Shown: positions 40,969 to 52,496 of the stretch, piece by piece
Numbering within the stretch: the first letter of the stretch is position 1
Layout of the letters: every line of letters starts with the position of its first letter
Origin: Gari tellinella
Lineage: Eukaryota; Mollusca; Bivalvia; Cardiida; Psammobiidae
NCBI GenBank assembly: GCA_922989275.2
Contig: OV277867.1
Location: forward strand, 8,060,001-8,124,000
Length of the DNA: 64,000 nt
Direction of reading: 5' to 3'
Notes under the pieces: model-generated
The model's database searches: none
What the model was told of the DNA's origin: nothing
What the model saw: the letters and a program-made list of their open reading frames with translations, nothing else
Made by a program: the position numbers and the translations under genes

Positions 40969-41214
40969 CAGTGGAGAAAACGTTATTCTTTCCCGTTTAA
41001 ACGCAAACGTACGCAAACGCAAAGTACTAAAACATAGAAAAGTACAACTTTTGGACAATTCTGTAAATTCATGTTTATTTTGGTGGAAAACAGTTTTGAG
41101 CCTGATCAGACGCCGGGTTACCCGGCGTCTTATCTGGCTCCAAACTGTTTGTATGGGAAATAATAGTTTTAGCGTAAACGCGTTTATTGGGAAAGAATAA
41201 CGTTTTCTCCACTG
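40969..41214 (+). mobile_element. Family-A MITE, full length (AAAACG ends)
   Basis: 246 bp with TA on both sides; hairpin arm GTCTTATCTGGC on the right has one change. Confidence 0.9.
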
Positions 41215-41274
41215 TATAAGTTTCCTTACAATACAGTTAACTGTCTGCACACTGTGGACGAAACTCTTGACTTA

Positions 41275-41355
41275 TTCGCAAACGTTAGGATCCAGATAAG
41301 ACGCCGAGTAGCATGAGGTCTTATCTTGACCCAAACTGTTTGAAACTCAGATGCT
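41275..41355. mobile_element. Family-B hairpin remnant
   Basis: GCAAACGTTAGGATCCAGAT ... GACCCAAACTGTTTGAAACTC with a diverged core. Confidence 0.45.
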
Positions 41356-41438
41356 GACAATGCTGAGATATGTTAGCAAAAGGTGCACACATTTTATGGT
41401 ACCTTAGCACAAATGGTAAACTTTAGTAAGTATATATA

Positions 41439-41671
41439 CAGTGGAGAAAACGTTATTCTTTCCCGTTTAAACGCAAACGAAACGCAAACGCAAAACACTA
41501 AAATGTAGAAAATAACAACTTGTTGACATTTTTCTCTATATATTTTTATCTGAGTGACAAACAGTTTAGAGCCTGATCAGACGCCGGGTTACCCGGCGTC
41601 TGATCTGGCTCCAAACTGTTTGCAATGGAAATAAATGCTTTTATTGGGAAAGAATAACGTATTCTCCACTG
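41439..41671 (+). mobile_element. Family-A MITE, slightly shortened right side
   Basis: CAGTGGAGAAAACG ... GTATTCTCCACTG with TA on both sides. The TTTTAGCGTAAACGCG block is trimmed. Confidence 0.88.
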
Positions 41672-42040
41672 TAAATCGAAATCTACGACATTACTTAATC
41701 GAACAGGACAGGTAGGAAATTGCCCCATATTGTGGCATAACTTCCATTACTTCTTGTCTACTAAGCAAAAGACAACACTCAGGAGAGCCTTACCTGTTCA
41801 ATGACGTATTTCCAATGTTCTATATTGCACTATCAATAGACTACTACACACCGTACACACATTCCTGTGATCCGTGGACAATTTCCGCCCGCTTGTATTA
41901 GGTATAGTCGGGTTTCCCTATTAAACACGACTGCAGACCAGTCAGATCACAGTGATTGGGAAAACCAGAGAGAGAGGCAAAGAGAGAGAGAGGTCTGTAA
42001 CAGATTCCGATACTGGCAGATCTAGTCGTCAGCGATATGT
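41672..42040. other. No gene seen; short GA repeat
   Basis: A GAGAGAGAGG tract lies at about 41968-41992. Nothing else supported. Confidence 0.4.
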
Positions 42041-43370
42041 GACAGTAAATATCTCATGCCTGCCACAGTCGCATTGACTTACATAGACCGCTGAAACCCA
42101 CCTTTAACTTGCTAAGCTTACCACGATATCTCATGCCTGCCACAGTCGCCTTGACTTACATAGACCGCTGAAACCCACCTTTAACTTGCTAAGCTAACGC
42201 TAGGTAATTCTCCGGGAGGCAACTTTCCTACGATATCTCATGTCTGGCCCAGTCGCCATGACTTAAATAGACCGCTGGAATCTATTTCTAAAGTGCTAAG
42301 CTACATTAACACCAGGTGTTGTTCTGGGGCTTCTTTACTACAATACCCCAATGCCTGGCCCAGTCGCCATGACTTACAAAGACCGCTGAAATATATTTGT
42401 AAAGTGCTAAGCTAACACCGCGTGTTGTTCTGGGGCTTCTTTACTACAATACCCCAATGCCTGGCCCAGTCGCCATGACTTACAAAGACCGCTGAAATAT
42501 ATTTGTAAAGTGCTAAGCTAACACCGCGTGTTGTTCTGGGGCTTCTTTACTACAATACCCCAATGCCTGGCCCAGTCGCCATGACTTACAAAGACCGCTG
42601 AAATATATTTGTAAAGTGCTAAGCTAACACCGCGTGTTGTTCCGGGGCTTCTTTATTACAATACCCCAATGTCTGGCCCAGTCGCCGTGACTTACAAAGA
42701 CCGCTGACATATATTTCTAAAGTGCTAAGCTAACACCGCGTGTTGTTCCGAGGCTTCTTTACTACAATACCCCAATGCCTGGCCCAGTCGCCGTGACTTA
42801 CATAGACCGCTGGAATCTATTTCTAAAGTGCTAAGCTAACACCGCGTGTTGTTCCGGGGATTCTTTACTACAATACCCCAATGCCTGGCCCAGTCGCCGT
42901 GACTTACATAGACCGCTGAAATATATTTCTAAAATGCTATGCTAATACCGCGTGTTGCTACATGGCCTCTTTTCTGGAATATCTTATGCTTTATACGGCT
43001 GCCATGTTCCTAAGCTACTTTTCTACAATAGTTCATGCCTAGCTTAGTCGTCATGACCTACATAAACCGCTGAAATTTATATTTAATTTACTAAACTTAC
43101 ACCATGTGTTGTTGCGGGCTACTTTTCTACAATCGTTCATGCCTAGCCCATTCGCCACGACTACTGTAACTAATCTACATTCAACTTGTTCGGGGCTATA
43201 TTTTTCTACAATTGTTCATGCCTAGCCTATGCGCGATGACTTACATGGACCGCTGAATCTGTACTTTTTTGTACTGTACCTATTTAACTTGTGACACCTC
43301 GTGTTGTTTCGAATCTACTTTACTATAATATTTCATGTTTGGTACAGCTGCCATGGCTGTCACCGTTACA
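42041..43370 (+). repeat. 106-bp satellite
   Basis: CAATACCCCAATGCCTGGCC recurs at 42341, 42447, 42553, 42659, 42765 and 42871, exactly 106 bp apart. Units contain CAGTCGCCATGACTTAC, GACCGCTGAAATATAT and AACACCGCGTGTTGTTC. Flanking units at 42041-42340 and 42960-43370 are diverged. About 12 units in all; those from 42341 to 42660 are almost identical. Confidence 0.9.
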
Positions 43371-43394
43371 CAAAACACGTGGTAATATAAGAAC

Positions 43395-43735
43395 ATATAT
43401 CACATTTAAATAATACTAACATTTACATTCATGTAATGAATGTGTAAAATATGTACATGTGTTAACATTTATATTCATAAATGTAAATAAGCATGTAACA
43501 CATGTGCATGTTTCAACATTTGCATCCATGTAATGAACGTGTTGTACATTTCCAATCACGTAAATGGGCATCTAACACATGTACACGACTAACATTTACA
43601 TTCATGTAATGCACATGTAACACATCCACATGCGCTGACATCTATATTAATGTAATGAACAAGTACACCATGCATATGCATTGACATTTGTATTTATACA
43701 TTGAACGTATAATACTTACATTTGTATTTATGTAA
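43395..43735. repeat. ACATGTA/CATTTACATTCATG minisatellite
   Basis: Diverged ~45-55-bp units of CATTTACATTCATGTAATG plus ACACATGTACATG spacers, at least seven copies. Confidence 0.65.
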
Positions 43736-44014
43736 TCAAGTTGATTAACAGCACTTACGTCGGACGAAAACTTAAACATTGGAATCGACCTTTTCCAGTA
43801 AACAAAATAGACAAATCTATATTCGTCTGTCATTAAAAGATATGCATGAACACGAATTAATGAAGGTGAAATAATGAAGATGGAATAATGGGGAAAATAC
43901 AAAGCACTAGAAAACTCATCTTCAAGAATTCTGCATAACTTCTGTTTTGTATGTAGCAATTATATAATTGAACCGTGTCATTAGAAAACGTGTCTTATTG
44001 CATTACGCATAGGG

Positions 44015-44080
44015 TAGATCAATGTCAGCCGCCGCGTCAAAGACGCGGCGGCTGATCTTGACCTACACTGTTTGACACCA
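44015..44080. repeat. GC-rich hairpin (hairpin-1 plan)
   Basis: GGGTAGATCAATGTCAGCCGC ... GGCTGATCTTGACCTACACTG with core GCCGCGTC/GACGCGGC, then TTTGACACC as in family B. No element ends found. Confidence 0.55.
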
Positions 44081-44734
44081 ATATATCGTCGGTTATGGTC
44101 GAAAAGGACGTATATGCAATTCTGCAAAAAATGGATTCAAGTTTCCTTTTTTCGATTATGTATATTTTCCCGCTTCGAATGCGATAAAATATCGGTATTG
44201 ATAACCAATAAAACGGATGAGATATAGTCATGTGAGCAAATCTCATATTTTGATTGGTTCCAATATTTGATCGGTCAAAAAGGTCGTATATGCAGTGAAA
44301 AATCGCCAGATACTAATCTTAAACAAGTCGTGTCATCGACATCATAACAAACTCTTAAGGTCTCTCTTCGACTGTAAGAAGCAATTATCTCAACTATTTT
44401 GATGCACTATGCAACCATTTGAAAAATGCAACAAAGATGATACATTATCTTATTTTTTAATAAATGCAATTTAGCTGTTTTTCAATATTTGACCGGTCAA
44501 AAAGGTCATATATGCAATGTAACAAGTGACATGAAAAACATTTTTTTGTGTCTCCTGAAAAGTTGGAATTTGGCATATTCGTCCGATTCGAACGACACCG
44601 ACGATATACGGTTTTTGAAAGTGTAGACCATACTCAGATACAGAGCTTTGGATGAATACGGTGTTTGTTTTGTGCAATGTTGCACGATAAAATAATGCAA
44701 GTTTTGCCATGGTACGGTTCATAACCTTGTAATA
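44081..44734. other. No gene seen; repeated GGTCAAAAAGGTC motif
   Basis: TTTGATCGGTCAAAAAGGTCG (44266) and TTTGACCGGTCAAAAAGGTCA (44488), each followed by TATATGCA, are a diverged direct repeat about 222 bp apart; GGTCGAAAAGGACG at 44096 may be a third unit. No gene supported. Confidence 0.45.
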
Positions 44735-44945
44735 ACCCATTGAGCCTTAGTGACATGTATACTTATTATTTACAAACAGTATATTTGTGAAGAATACACT
44801 TATTCTTTGTCAGAGGATTCCAACAGGAGTATGCATTGTCATATTGCAAAACTCTTGCCTAAATTGTACAAAAAAAAGAATAGGCTTAAATGGAAACTTG
44901 AAATATTATTTTAAGTTTCAAGGGTAAATTAGTCAACTGTCGTCT
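44735..44945. mobile_element. Family-D element, strongly diverged
   Basis: ACATGTATACTTATTATTTACAAACAG and GGCTTAAATGGAAACTTGAA correspond to parts of the complete D copy; the hairpin is broken. Confidence 0.35.
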
Positions 44946-45206
44946 TTCCTTTACTTGTCGATTCACACAGGCTTGACTGTACCATATCTCACCTGAATAA
45001 TGCTCCACGTTTTGTAGCCACTTAAGAGAAATGACAGTATTCAAATCTACAGTATCAACAATTGATTAGTTCAACCTTTCTAGAATTATGAATAAATTCA
45101 ACAAAGGGCACCCGCTGATTCCGGGTATAGTTAGGTACGGATGTATTGATTTGATCTCGTCCAAAGCCCTTTTGTCAACAAACATTATTGGTGATGACCA
45201 TATGTA

Positions 45207-45447
45207 CAGTGGTGAAAACGTTATTCTTTCCCGATAAGCGCGTTCACGCTAAAACTAGTTTTTCGTTTACAAACAGTTTGGAGCCAGATCAGACGCCGGG
45301 TAACCCGGCGTCTGATCTGGCTCCAAACTGTTTGCCACCAATATAAACATGATTTATCAGAATTGTCCAAAAGATGTACTTTTCTACATTTTAGTACTTT
45401 GCGTTTCGTTTGCGTTTAAACGGGAAAGAATAACAGATTCTCCACTG
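45207..45447 (-). mobile_element. Family-A MITE with a fully paired hairpin
   Basis: CAGTGGTGAAAACGTTATTC ... AGATTCTCCACTG, TA on both sides. The hairpin is perfect here (GGAGCCAGATC with GATCTGGCTCC), unlike nearly all other A copies. Confidence 0.88.
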
Positions 45448-45824
45448 TACAATATAGTCCCACTATTGGAACAGAGCAAATACAGTAATACCTCTCTACT
45501 ACGACCACTTAAAAGAAGGCTAATTGATTGTATAACAGACTGGAGGAAGCTTCAAGCAAGGTGACAGTAAAACAGAAAGCTTCTAAAGGAATCACCTGTG
45601 CTAAACACCCAATAATTCACACCAGTTAGAGAGAGGTTTAACTTGTAGATACAAATGTATATCATTATGATGTATTAGACAGGTAACAGCTTAAAGAATA
45701 ATAAAAGAAAAATAGTAAGCTCAAGGAAAAGTATTTTGCCTGATTTGTATCCCCAGCAGATACTTATCTTAAACACCGGAAGTAAATCTTCATTTAAATG
45801 GATCTATAATGGGATTTTACAGTA

Positions 45825-46090
45825 CAGTGGAGAATCTGTTATTCTTTCCCAATAAACGCGTTTACGCTAAAACTATTATTTTCACTGCAAACAGTTTGGA
45901 GCCAGATCAGACGCCGGGTAACCCGGCGTCTGATCAGGCTCCAAACTGTTTGCCACCAAGATAAAGATGAATTATCAGAATTGTCAAAAAGTTGTACTTT
46001 TCTACGTTTTAGTGTTTTGCGTTTGCGAACGTTTGCGTACGTTTGCGTACGTTTGCGTTTAAACGGGAAAGAATAACAGATTCTCCACTG
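45825..46090 (-). mobile_element. Family-A MITE with expanded subterminal repeat
   Basis: Normal ends and TA sites. The GCGTACGTTT unit near the right end is repeated three times, making this copy 266 bp. Confidence 0.9.
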
Positions 46091-46235
46091 TAGATAGTGA
46101 AGGGGTCAAGAGCGGTTTCCTATAACGCACGTCCGTTTTCTATAGACATAGATGGAACTAACAAACAATTATAAAATAATAAGAACATGGCCAATGTTTT
46201 AAAGGTTACGGGTTTAATGTGTTTATTAGTAAGTA

Positions 46236-46480
46236 CAGTGGAGAAGACGTTATTTCCCCCGTTTAAACGAAACGAAACGCAAACGCAAAACACTAAAACG
46301 TAGAAAAGTGCAACTTTTGGACAATTCTGGTAATTCTTGTTTATCTTGGTGGCAAACAGTTTGGAGCCCGATCAAACGTCGGGTTACCCGGCGTCTGATC
46401 TGGATCCAAACTGTTTGCACTGCAATTAATAGTTTTAGCGTAAACGCGTTTATTGGGAAAGAATAACACATTCTCCACTG
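46236..46480 (+). mobile_element. Family-A MITE abutting B
   Basis: CAGTGGAGAAGACG ... CACATTCTCCACTG with TA at each side. The following base pairs are the left arm of a B hairpin. Confidence 0.88.
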
Positions 46481-46483
46481 TAC

Positions 46484-46660
46484 GAACAGTTTGGATCCTG
46501 ATCAGACGCCGCGTAACGCGGCGTCTGATTAGGATTCAAATTGTTAGCCACTCATAATAATATTTATTTGGTCAAAATACATAAAAAAATAATTGAATTT
46601 GAGAATAAAAGCAGACGATAATTGTTTAAAATTGATTACGCCATTGCAGTGAATGGGTAA
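46484..46660 (-). mobile_element. Family-B element lacking its left end
   Basis: Starts directly at GAACAGTTTGGATCCTGATC and runs to CAGTGAATGGGTAAA. The left third is missing at the junction with A. Confidence 0.65.
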
Positions 46661-47120
46661 ATTCCGTAACATTCTGTTGATTAAGAATATACAACGTTTA
46701 CAGGGGTTATGAAACGGCAAGAATAGCGTCCTACCTACTGTAAATATTTCAGTACATATATATTAACTATTTAGTACGTTAACTGTGTATAGTTCCACTT
46801 GAATTGAGAATTTTACTTAGCTAGGTACCATTGGGAATACTTTATTATACATGTATAATGAAATGCCAAATGAATTCAATAAAATATAGCAAGTGATGGC
46901 TTCTTGGTGATATATTAATATTCTGAGCGGTAAATATTTTGCACTTGATATGGGGTTATTTGCATATATTTAAGCATATAAAATCCCCCATCGTATATTG
47001 AACATTGTATTTCTCATGATCACATTTAGAATACTTCCCTCGCTGTGTTTGCAGTATTTGAAGACGTCAGCTTAAACCCTTTTCGGCGCCCAATTAATCG
47101 TGAGGTTTATCCCTTCACAA
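46661..47120. other. No gene seen
   Basis: AT-rich sequence without supported features. Confidence 0.4.
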
Positions 47121-47123
47121 CTA

Positions 47124-47369
47124 CAGTGGAGAAAACGTTATTATTTCCCGTTTAAACGCAAACGTACGCAAACGCAAAGAACTAAAACGTAGAAAAGTAC
47201 AACTTTTGGACAATTCTGATAATTCATGTTTATCTTGGTGACAAACAGTTTGGAGCCTGATCAGACGCCGGGTTACCCGGCGTCTGATCTGGCTCCAAAC
47301 TGTTTGCATAGGAGTTAATAGTTTTAGCGTAAACGCGTTTATTGGGTAAGAATAACGTTTTCTCCACTG
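47124..47369 (+). mobile_element. Family-A MITE, full length
   Basis: 246 bp, CAGTGGAGAAAACG ... CGTTTTCTCCACTG, TA on the right, typical hairpin. Confidence 0.9.
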
Positions 47370-47389
47370 TATACTGTCCACTGCTTTAA

Positions 47390-47632
47390 CCCTTTACCCA
47401 ATAACCTATTTATAATATTAAAGACAGGTGATCACTTAAAGCAGGTTGAAAGTAAAGCAGAATGTGCCTTAGGCACATTCTGCTTTACTTTCAGCCTGCT
47501 TTAATCTACCATCTTTTAGGCTATATAAAATATTTGTTATGGTTATTGTTCATGGGGGTATAAACTGGAACTATTTTCTTCAGCGGAGGAATAAATTGGA
47601 TGCGCTAAAAGTCGCTTCTATGGGGTAAAGGG
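47390..47632. mobile_element. Family-C TTAA element, full length
   Basis: TTAA (47386-47389) then CCCTTTACCCAATAACC; right end TCTATGGGGTAAAGGG then TTAA (47633-47636). Perfect hairpin about 47437-47503 with core GAATGTGCCTTAGGCACATTC. The same TTAA serves the next B element. Confidence 0.85.
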
Positions 47633-47636
47633 TTAA

Positions 47637-47811
47637 TAGTGTCGTCCGCAAGATCATTTCAAAGTTATTTTTAAGGTAGTATGGCGAAGAAATTCTGATA
47701 TGAGTGTAGGTTAAACAGTTTGGATCCTGATCAGACGCCGCGTCATGCACGTCTGATCAGGATCCAAACTGTTTGCAAACTCGACTCAATGCGAATCCGG
47801 CGTTGAAAGGG
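47637..47811 (+). mobile_element. Family-B element adjoining C
   Basis: Begins at the TTAA that ends C (47633-47636); right end CGTTGAAAGGGTTGA, TTAA decayed. Hairpin at about 47711-47777 with an eroded core GCGTCATGCACGTC. Confidence 0.6.
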
Positions 47812-48103
47812 TTGATTCAAAGCATTTAAGTTCATTTTTATTCCTTCAAAAAGCGCTCTTTTTGGTTTGGTATAAACTTTTGGGACAGAGAAATAAAATA
47901 GACGTTTTATTCTTTTGTAAACATTTTCAGTTAATGGTTTGCATATTTGCGGGTACAGGGTTCAATTATTGGTTTATGTACAGTAGCATGGACTAATGCA
48001 GCGTAACATGGTTATATGGAAAAAAGCAATGGTTGAGGAAATGTATGATTTTAATTTTATTGTCTTCCGTACATGCACTTAAGAAATTGTTTTCAACTCT
48101 TAC

Positions 48104-48338
48104 ACCGGATAAGTCGTTATTCTTTCCCACTACCAGTCGCATTTACATGTACCCTAAAACTATTAAGTTTGGAGCCAGATGAGACGCCGGGTAACCCGGT
48201 GTCTGATTAGGTTTCAAACTGTTTGCCACCCAGTTTAAAGTAAATCGTCATGAATTAAAAAGAGTTGTAATTTTCTACAATTTATTGTTCTGCGTTTCGT
48301 CTGCGTTTAAACGGTAAAGAATAACGTCTTCTCCACTG
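48104..48338 (-). mobile_element. Family-A MITE, decayed left end
   Basis: GGATAAGTCGTTATTC left; CGTCTTCTCCACTG with TA right. Hairpin outer arm shortened. Confidence 0.7.
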
Positions 48339-48394
48339 TACAGTAGCATTAAATTTTATTCTCCTGACCTTGTTAAACGAGAGAAGTTGTGCTA

Positions 48395-48641
48395 CAGTGG
48401 AGAAAACGTTATTCTTTCCCAATAAACGCGTTTACGGTAAAACTATTATTTGCAGTGCAAACAGTTTGGAGCCAGATCAGACGCCGGGTAACCCGGCGTC
48501 TGATCAGGCTCCAAACTGTTTGCCATCAAGATAAACATTAATTATCAGAATTGTCCAAAAGTTGCACTTTTTCTACGTTTTAGTGCTTTGCGTTTGCGTA
48601 CGTTTGCGTTTAAACGGGAAAGAATAACGTTGTCTCCACTG
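48395..48641 (-). mobile_element. Family-A MITE, full length
   Basis: CAGTGGAGAAAACG ... GTTGTCTCCACTG between TA sites. Confidence 0.9.
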
Positions 48642-48791
48642 TAAAATCTAAAATCTAATTCAGACGTCATATATATTGGAGTCTGATCAAACGCTAAAAT
48701 GTTTGCAATTCGGATTCAGATTAAAAAAAACCCAACTGTCAGTGTTCTTTATACTTTGAAAACTACATGTGTCGTATTCTAACAGTATATA

Positions 48792-49037
48792 CAGTGGAGA
48801 ATCTGTTATTCTTTCGTGTTTAAACGCAAACGTACGCAAACGCAAATCACTAAAACGTAGAAAAGAACAACTTTTGGACAATTCTGATATTTCATGTTTA
48901 TCTTGGTGGCAAACAGTTTGGAGCCTGATCAGACGCCGGGTTACCCGGCGTCTGATCTGGCTCCAAACTGTTTGCACTGCAAATAATAGTTTTACCGTAA
49001 ACGTGTTTATTGGGAAAGAATAACAGATTCTCCACTG
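48792..49037 (+). mobile_element. Family-A MITE, full length
   Basis: 246 bp between TA sites; typical hairpin. Confidence 0.9.
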
Positions 49038-49044
49038 TACATGT

Positions 49045-49190
49045 ACCCTAATAAGATGGCTTTTGTAAGGGTCCTCTATTCAGGGCCTACACTGTTTGTC
49101 ATTCAACAATAAATTTAAAAAATCCGTAGATAGTCAAAATTGGATAAGTCTTAATTCAAACGGTACATTGTAAGTTTCAGAGATGAATGA
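49045..49190. mobile_element. Family-D fragment
   Basis: GGGTCCTCTATTCAGGGC ... ACACTGTTTGTCATTC and GTAAGTTTCAGAGATGAATG. Confidence 0.4.
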
Positions 49191-49241
49191 GTAATGTTTC
49201 GTTTAAGTTGAGGGAAAGGTGACCCACCCCCTGTGGTATAG

Positions 49242-49705
49242 GGGAGAATACGTTTGTCTCTTTCGTCTTAACGTAAACGAAACACAAACGCAGTGCAATA
49301 AAACGTAGACAATAACAATTTGTCGGCAATTATAAGCATTTATTTCAATGTGAGTGACAAACAAGTACAGTGGAGAATCTGTTATTCTTTCCCGCTTAAA
49401 CGCAAACGTACGCAAACGCAAAACACTAAAACGTAGAAAAGTACAACTTTTTGACAATTCTGATAATTCATATCTATCTTGGTGGCAAACAGTTTGGAGC
49501 CTGATCAGACGCCGGGTAACCCGGCGTCTGATCTGGCTCCAAACTGTTTGCACTGCAAATGATAGTTTTAGCGTAAACGCGTTTATTGGGAAAGAATAAC
49601 AGATTCTCCACTGTAGAAGCCTGATCTGGCTTCAAACTGTGTGCACTTGAAATAATAGTGTAGCGTAAACGCATTTATTGGGAAAGAATAACGTCTTCTC
49701 CACTT
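49242..49705 (+). mobile_element. Older family-A MITE split by a younger A
   Basis: GGGGAGAATACGTTTGTC left and CGTCTTCTCCACTT right. The left hairpin arm stops at GTGACAAACAAG and the right arm resumes GAAGCCTGATCTGGC, so the younger copy lies in the hairpin. Confidence 0.75.
49368..49613 (+). mobile_element. Younger family-A MITE nested in A
   Basis: 246 bp with intact ends and TA on both sides. Confidence 0.9.
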
Positions 49706-49869
49706 AGCTCATAACATACACGTTGGTGTTGCTCTGCGGCTAAGAAATATTGATGAACACATCCAGAGCGCAGCAATGTAAATATTTGACATAGGGAATG
49801 TATTATGCATCATGTTTGCCCATTTATCTATTTCAACATACAGTGATACCTTAAAAACCCGCACCCTTA

Positions 49870-50317
49870 CCCCCATCACTGACATTACGTCATCAATTTC
49901 AAATAATTGTCGTCTGCCTTTATTTTTCAAATTTAAATTTCAGGTACAGTGGAGAAAACGTTATTCTTTCCCAATAAACGCGTTTACGCTAAAACTATTA
50001 TTAACAGTGCAAACAGTTTGGAGCCAGATCAGACGCCGGGTAACCCGGCGTCTGATCAGGCTCCAAACTGTTTGCTATCAAGATAAACATTAATTATCAG
50101 AATTGTCCAAAAGTTGATTTTTTCTACGTTTTAGTGCTTTGCGTTTGCGTACGTTTGCGTTTAAACGGGAAAGAATAACGTTTTCTCCACTGTATCATGA
50201 ATTAAGAAAAATACTTTTGAGTGTCAAACAGATTTAATCCTGAGTAAAGCGACGTCTGATCAGGATCCCAACTGTTTGCAAATAAATGTTGTACTCGGGG
50301 TAAGACAGTGAAGGGGT
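49870..50317 (-). mobile_element. Family-B element with nested A
   Basis: ACCCCCATCACTGACATTACG left and GACAGTGAAGGGGTTAG right. A sits at 49947-50192; the B hairpin (50225-50278) has an eroded left arm. Confidence 0.65.
49947..50192 (-). mobile_element. Family-A MITE nested in B
   Basis: CAGTGGAGAAAACG ... CGTTTTCTCCACTG with TA on both sides. Confidence 0.9.
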
Positions 50318-50673
50318 TAGAAACAAGAAATCTCTAAAAAACAGAACAGATGTATTGGCCCCAAAACAGGTCCACCAAGCATATAACGGAATTGCATTGA
50401 GACCTAAAAAACTAAAAACAAATGACTGCTTAATACAAAGAAACAGTTATGCAAAAAACTTGCAAAGAAGCTTTCTACATTACTGTTGTCCCGTGTTAGG
50501 CTTTAACTTGTTTTGAACGTTCTTTTGAATGACAATTCAGAGATCCAGATAAGGGGATATTTCAAAAACTAAAATACTTTTTCGAAACAATTTTAATGAG
50601 TAGTGACATCATAGGATTTGGTGCTGAAATGCATGAAAAAATGCTGAATGTGTACAGTTTACCCTCCCTCTTA

Positions 50674-51646
50674 GGCCAAATAAAAAAGTACATGTGTTTC
50701 CGGTAACCCGACCGACCCTAGCTTTTCCCCCCGACGCTAAACTTTTTGTTTCACTTTTCGAAAAATGTCGGTCATTTTTGCGACAATCGTTTTTTGAGGA
50801 GCGTGTAATAGAATATATTCTCCGTTAAATTGTTTTAAAAGCCAATTTATAGACGTTTAAGTGTTTTAAAATTGACTTTTAAATAAGATTTAGCAACTAT
50901 CGAGGTAAAATTTGCTCTAAATCTGTCATAAAGTAGCTTCCTTGAAAATGTTATATGCTAGTTAGTTAACCATTGGCACATTTAACAGGCAGACAACACA
51001 TATCAATGACACAATTAACATTCATACAACACATTTCAAAACATCATTCATTCCAACTGCCATATATAAGTCACTACTTTGCTGTATTGGTACAGTGGAG
51101 AAAACGTTATTCTTTCCCGTTTAAACGCAAACGTACGCAAACGCAAAGCACTAAAACGTACAAAAAAGTGCAACTTTTGGACAATTCTGATAATTAATGT
51201 TTATCTTGATGGCAAACAGTTTGGAGCCTGATCAGACGCCGGGTTACCCGGCGTCTGATCTGGCTCCAAACTGTTTGCACTGCAAATAATAGTTTTACCG
51301 TAAACGCGTTTATTGGGAAAGAATAACGTTTTCTCCACTGTATATCAAAATTATAAACAATCATATCGGTTTAGATTTTTTAGATAATTTTGGTAATGGG
51401 ACCTATCAATAAAATCAACGATTTGAATGGATATTTATAAGGTTTTTTATGTATGGCACAGGGCTTTGCACAGCAGAATACGTTCCTACATCTTCATATA
51501 TAAAATACTCCATCAGAAAGTTATATGTATATTTTAAATTATTTTTATAAAAAAAAAAAGAAAAAAAAAAAGAGAAATTTCCGGCGGTCCGTCCCTAATT
51601 GTTTTTGGGCATGTAATAGGAAACACAGGTATATTTTTATTTGGCC
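50674..51646. mobile_element. Family-Z element, PIF/Harbinger-like borders
   Basis: GGCCAAATAAAAAAGTACAT and its inverted partner (ATATTTTTATTTGGCC) match over about 29 bp including TGTGTTTCC. TTA lies at both borders (50671-50673, 51647-51649) and the empty site is known from other E copies. GGCC ends with TTA duplications are typical of PIF/Harbinger. No transposase frame. An A copy (51093-51340) is nested inside. Confidence 0.8.
51093..51340 (+). mobile_element. Family-A MITE nested in Z
   Basis: CAGTGGAGAAAACG ... CGTTTTCTCCACTG with TA on both sides; 248 bp. Confidence 0.9.
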
Positions 51647-51661
51647 TTATCAGGAGCCCTG

Positions 51662-52490
51662 AATAAACTGTTAGACCTAGGTGAACAGGAAACCTCTCAA
51701 ACGGAATATTTTCCCGGTCCGGAAGGGTTCGGGTTTCAGAGATTTAACTGCTGTACAGTCAAACTCCCCTTTACCATCATCCAAAACGAAACTTGAACCT
51801 GTCCGTTTAAAGTGGGATAAAGGTCAAAGACAGCTTTCTGCTTTACTCTAATCCTTTCACTGACAATGGCGCGACTGTCCTTAATTGCAAATAACTTGGA
51901 TCACTTTTCTCAATCAAAATAAGCAAATTATTACATTGAAATAAGAAGGTCATGATGGCTCGTGAATTCGCCGACATCATGAGGATTTTGAACCTTTGAA
52001 CCTGTTTTACATTTGGCTTAAACGCAAAATTTGATCAAACTCCGTTCCAATTTGTAGACATAAGAGTGTATAATTATATTGTTAACTTTCTGCCTCTTCT
52101 AGCATAACTATCCGAGTACATGAACGTCGATTTAGCTTTAATCTTATGAAATTATTTAAAGTAATATGCAATTATCAAAGTTAAATAAAATCCACTCAAA
52201 ACTTTTAACGCTAGAGTGATTTTACACTGTTAAATGTGACATTTTCAACGTATAAAGGGTAGGTAACTCTGCATTTGTTCTATATCACCGATAACCAAAA
52301 TCGTTTGAGAACTTTTGGGCATATACAATTTGTCTCAGTTTAGATTTAAGTCCATTATATAAATTTGTAGACACTAGACTGTAAATAATACATGCTGTAT
52401 TATTTCTGCGTAAATCAAAAGCAGGTAACTCTTTACACAATATACCTATTCCATATCTTGTAACCTATATTGAGACTTTTTGCGCACGTG
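51662..52490. other. No gene seen; weak B remnant and internal repeat
   Basis: TCCTTTCACTGACAATGGCG at about 51851 resembles a B end. ATTTGTAGACA with nearby AGAGTGTAAAT/GACTGTAAAT occurs near 52051 and 52365. No gene supported. Confidence 0.4.
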
Positions 52491-52496
52491 CTTTAA

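Larger units (their letters stand above)
50538..51661. mobile_element. Family-E MITE split by Z
   Basis: CAGAGATCCAGATAAGGGGA left; TTATCAGGAGCCCTG right. Without Z the right part reads CCCTCTTATCAGGAGCCCTG, as in other E copies. Confidence 0.7.

Noticed and set aside
43642..43959. 105-codon minus-strand frame
   Set aside because: It overlaps the ACATGTA minisatellite and has no recognisable domain.
1633..51340. CRISPR array
   Set aside because: Repeats are dispersed, in both orientations, far longer than CRISPR repeats and irregularly spaced. The DNA is clearly eukaryotic.
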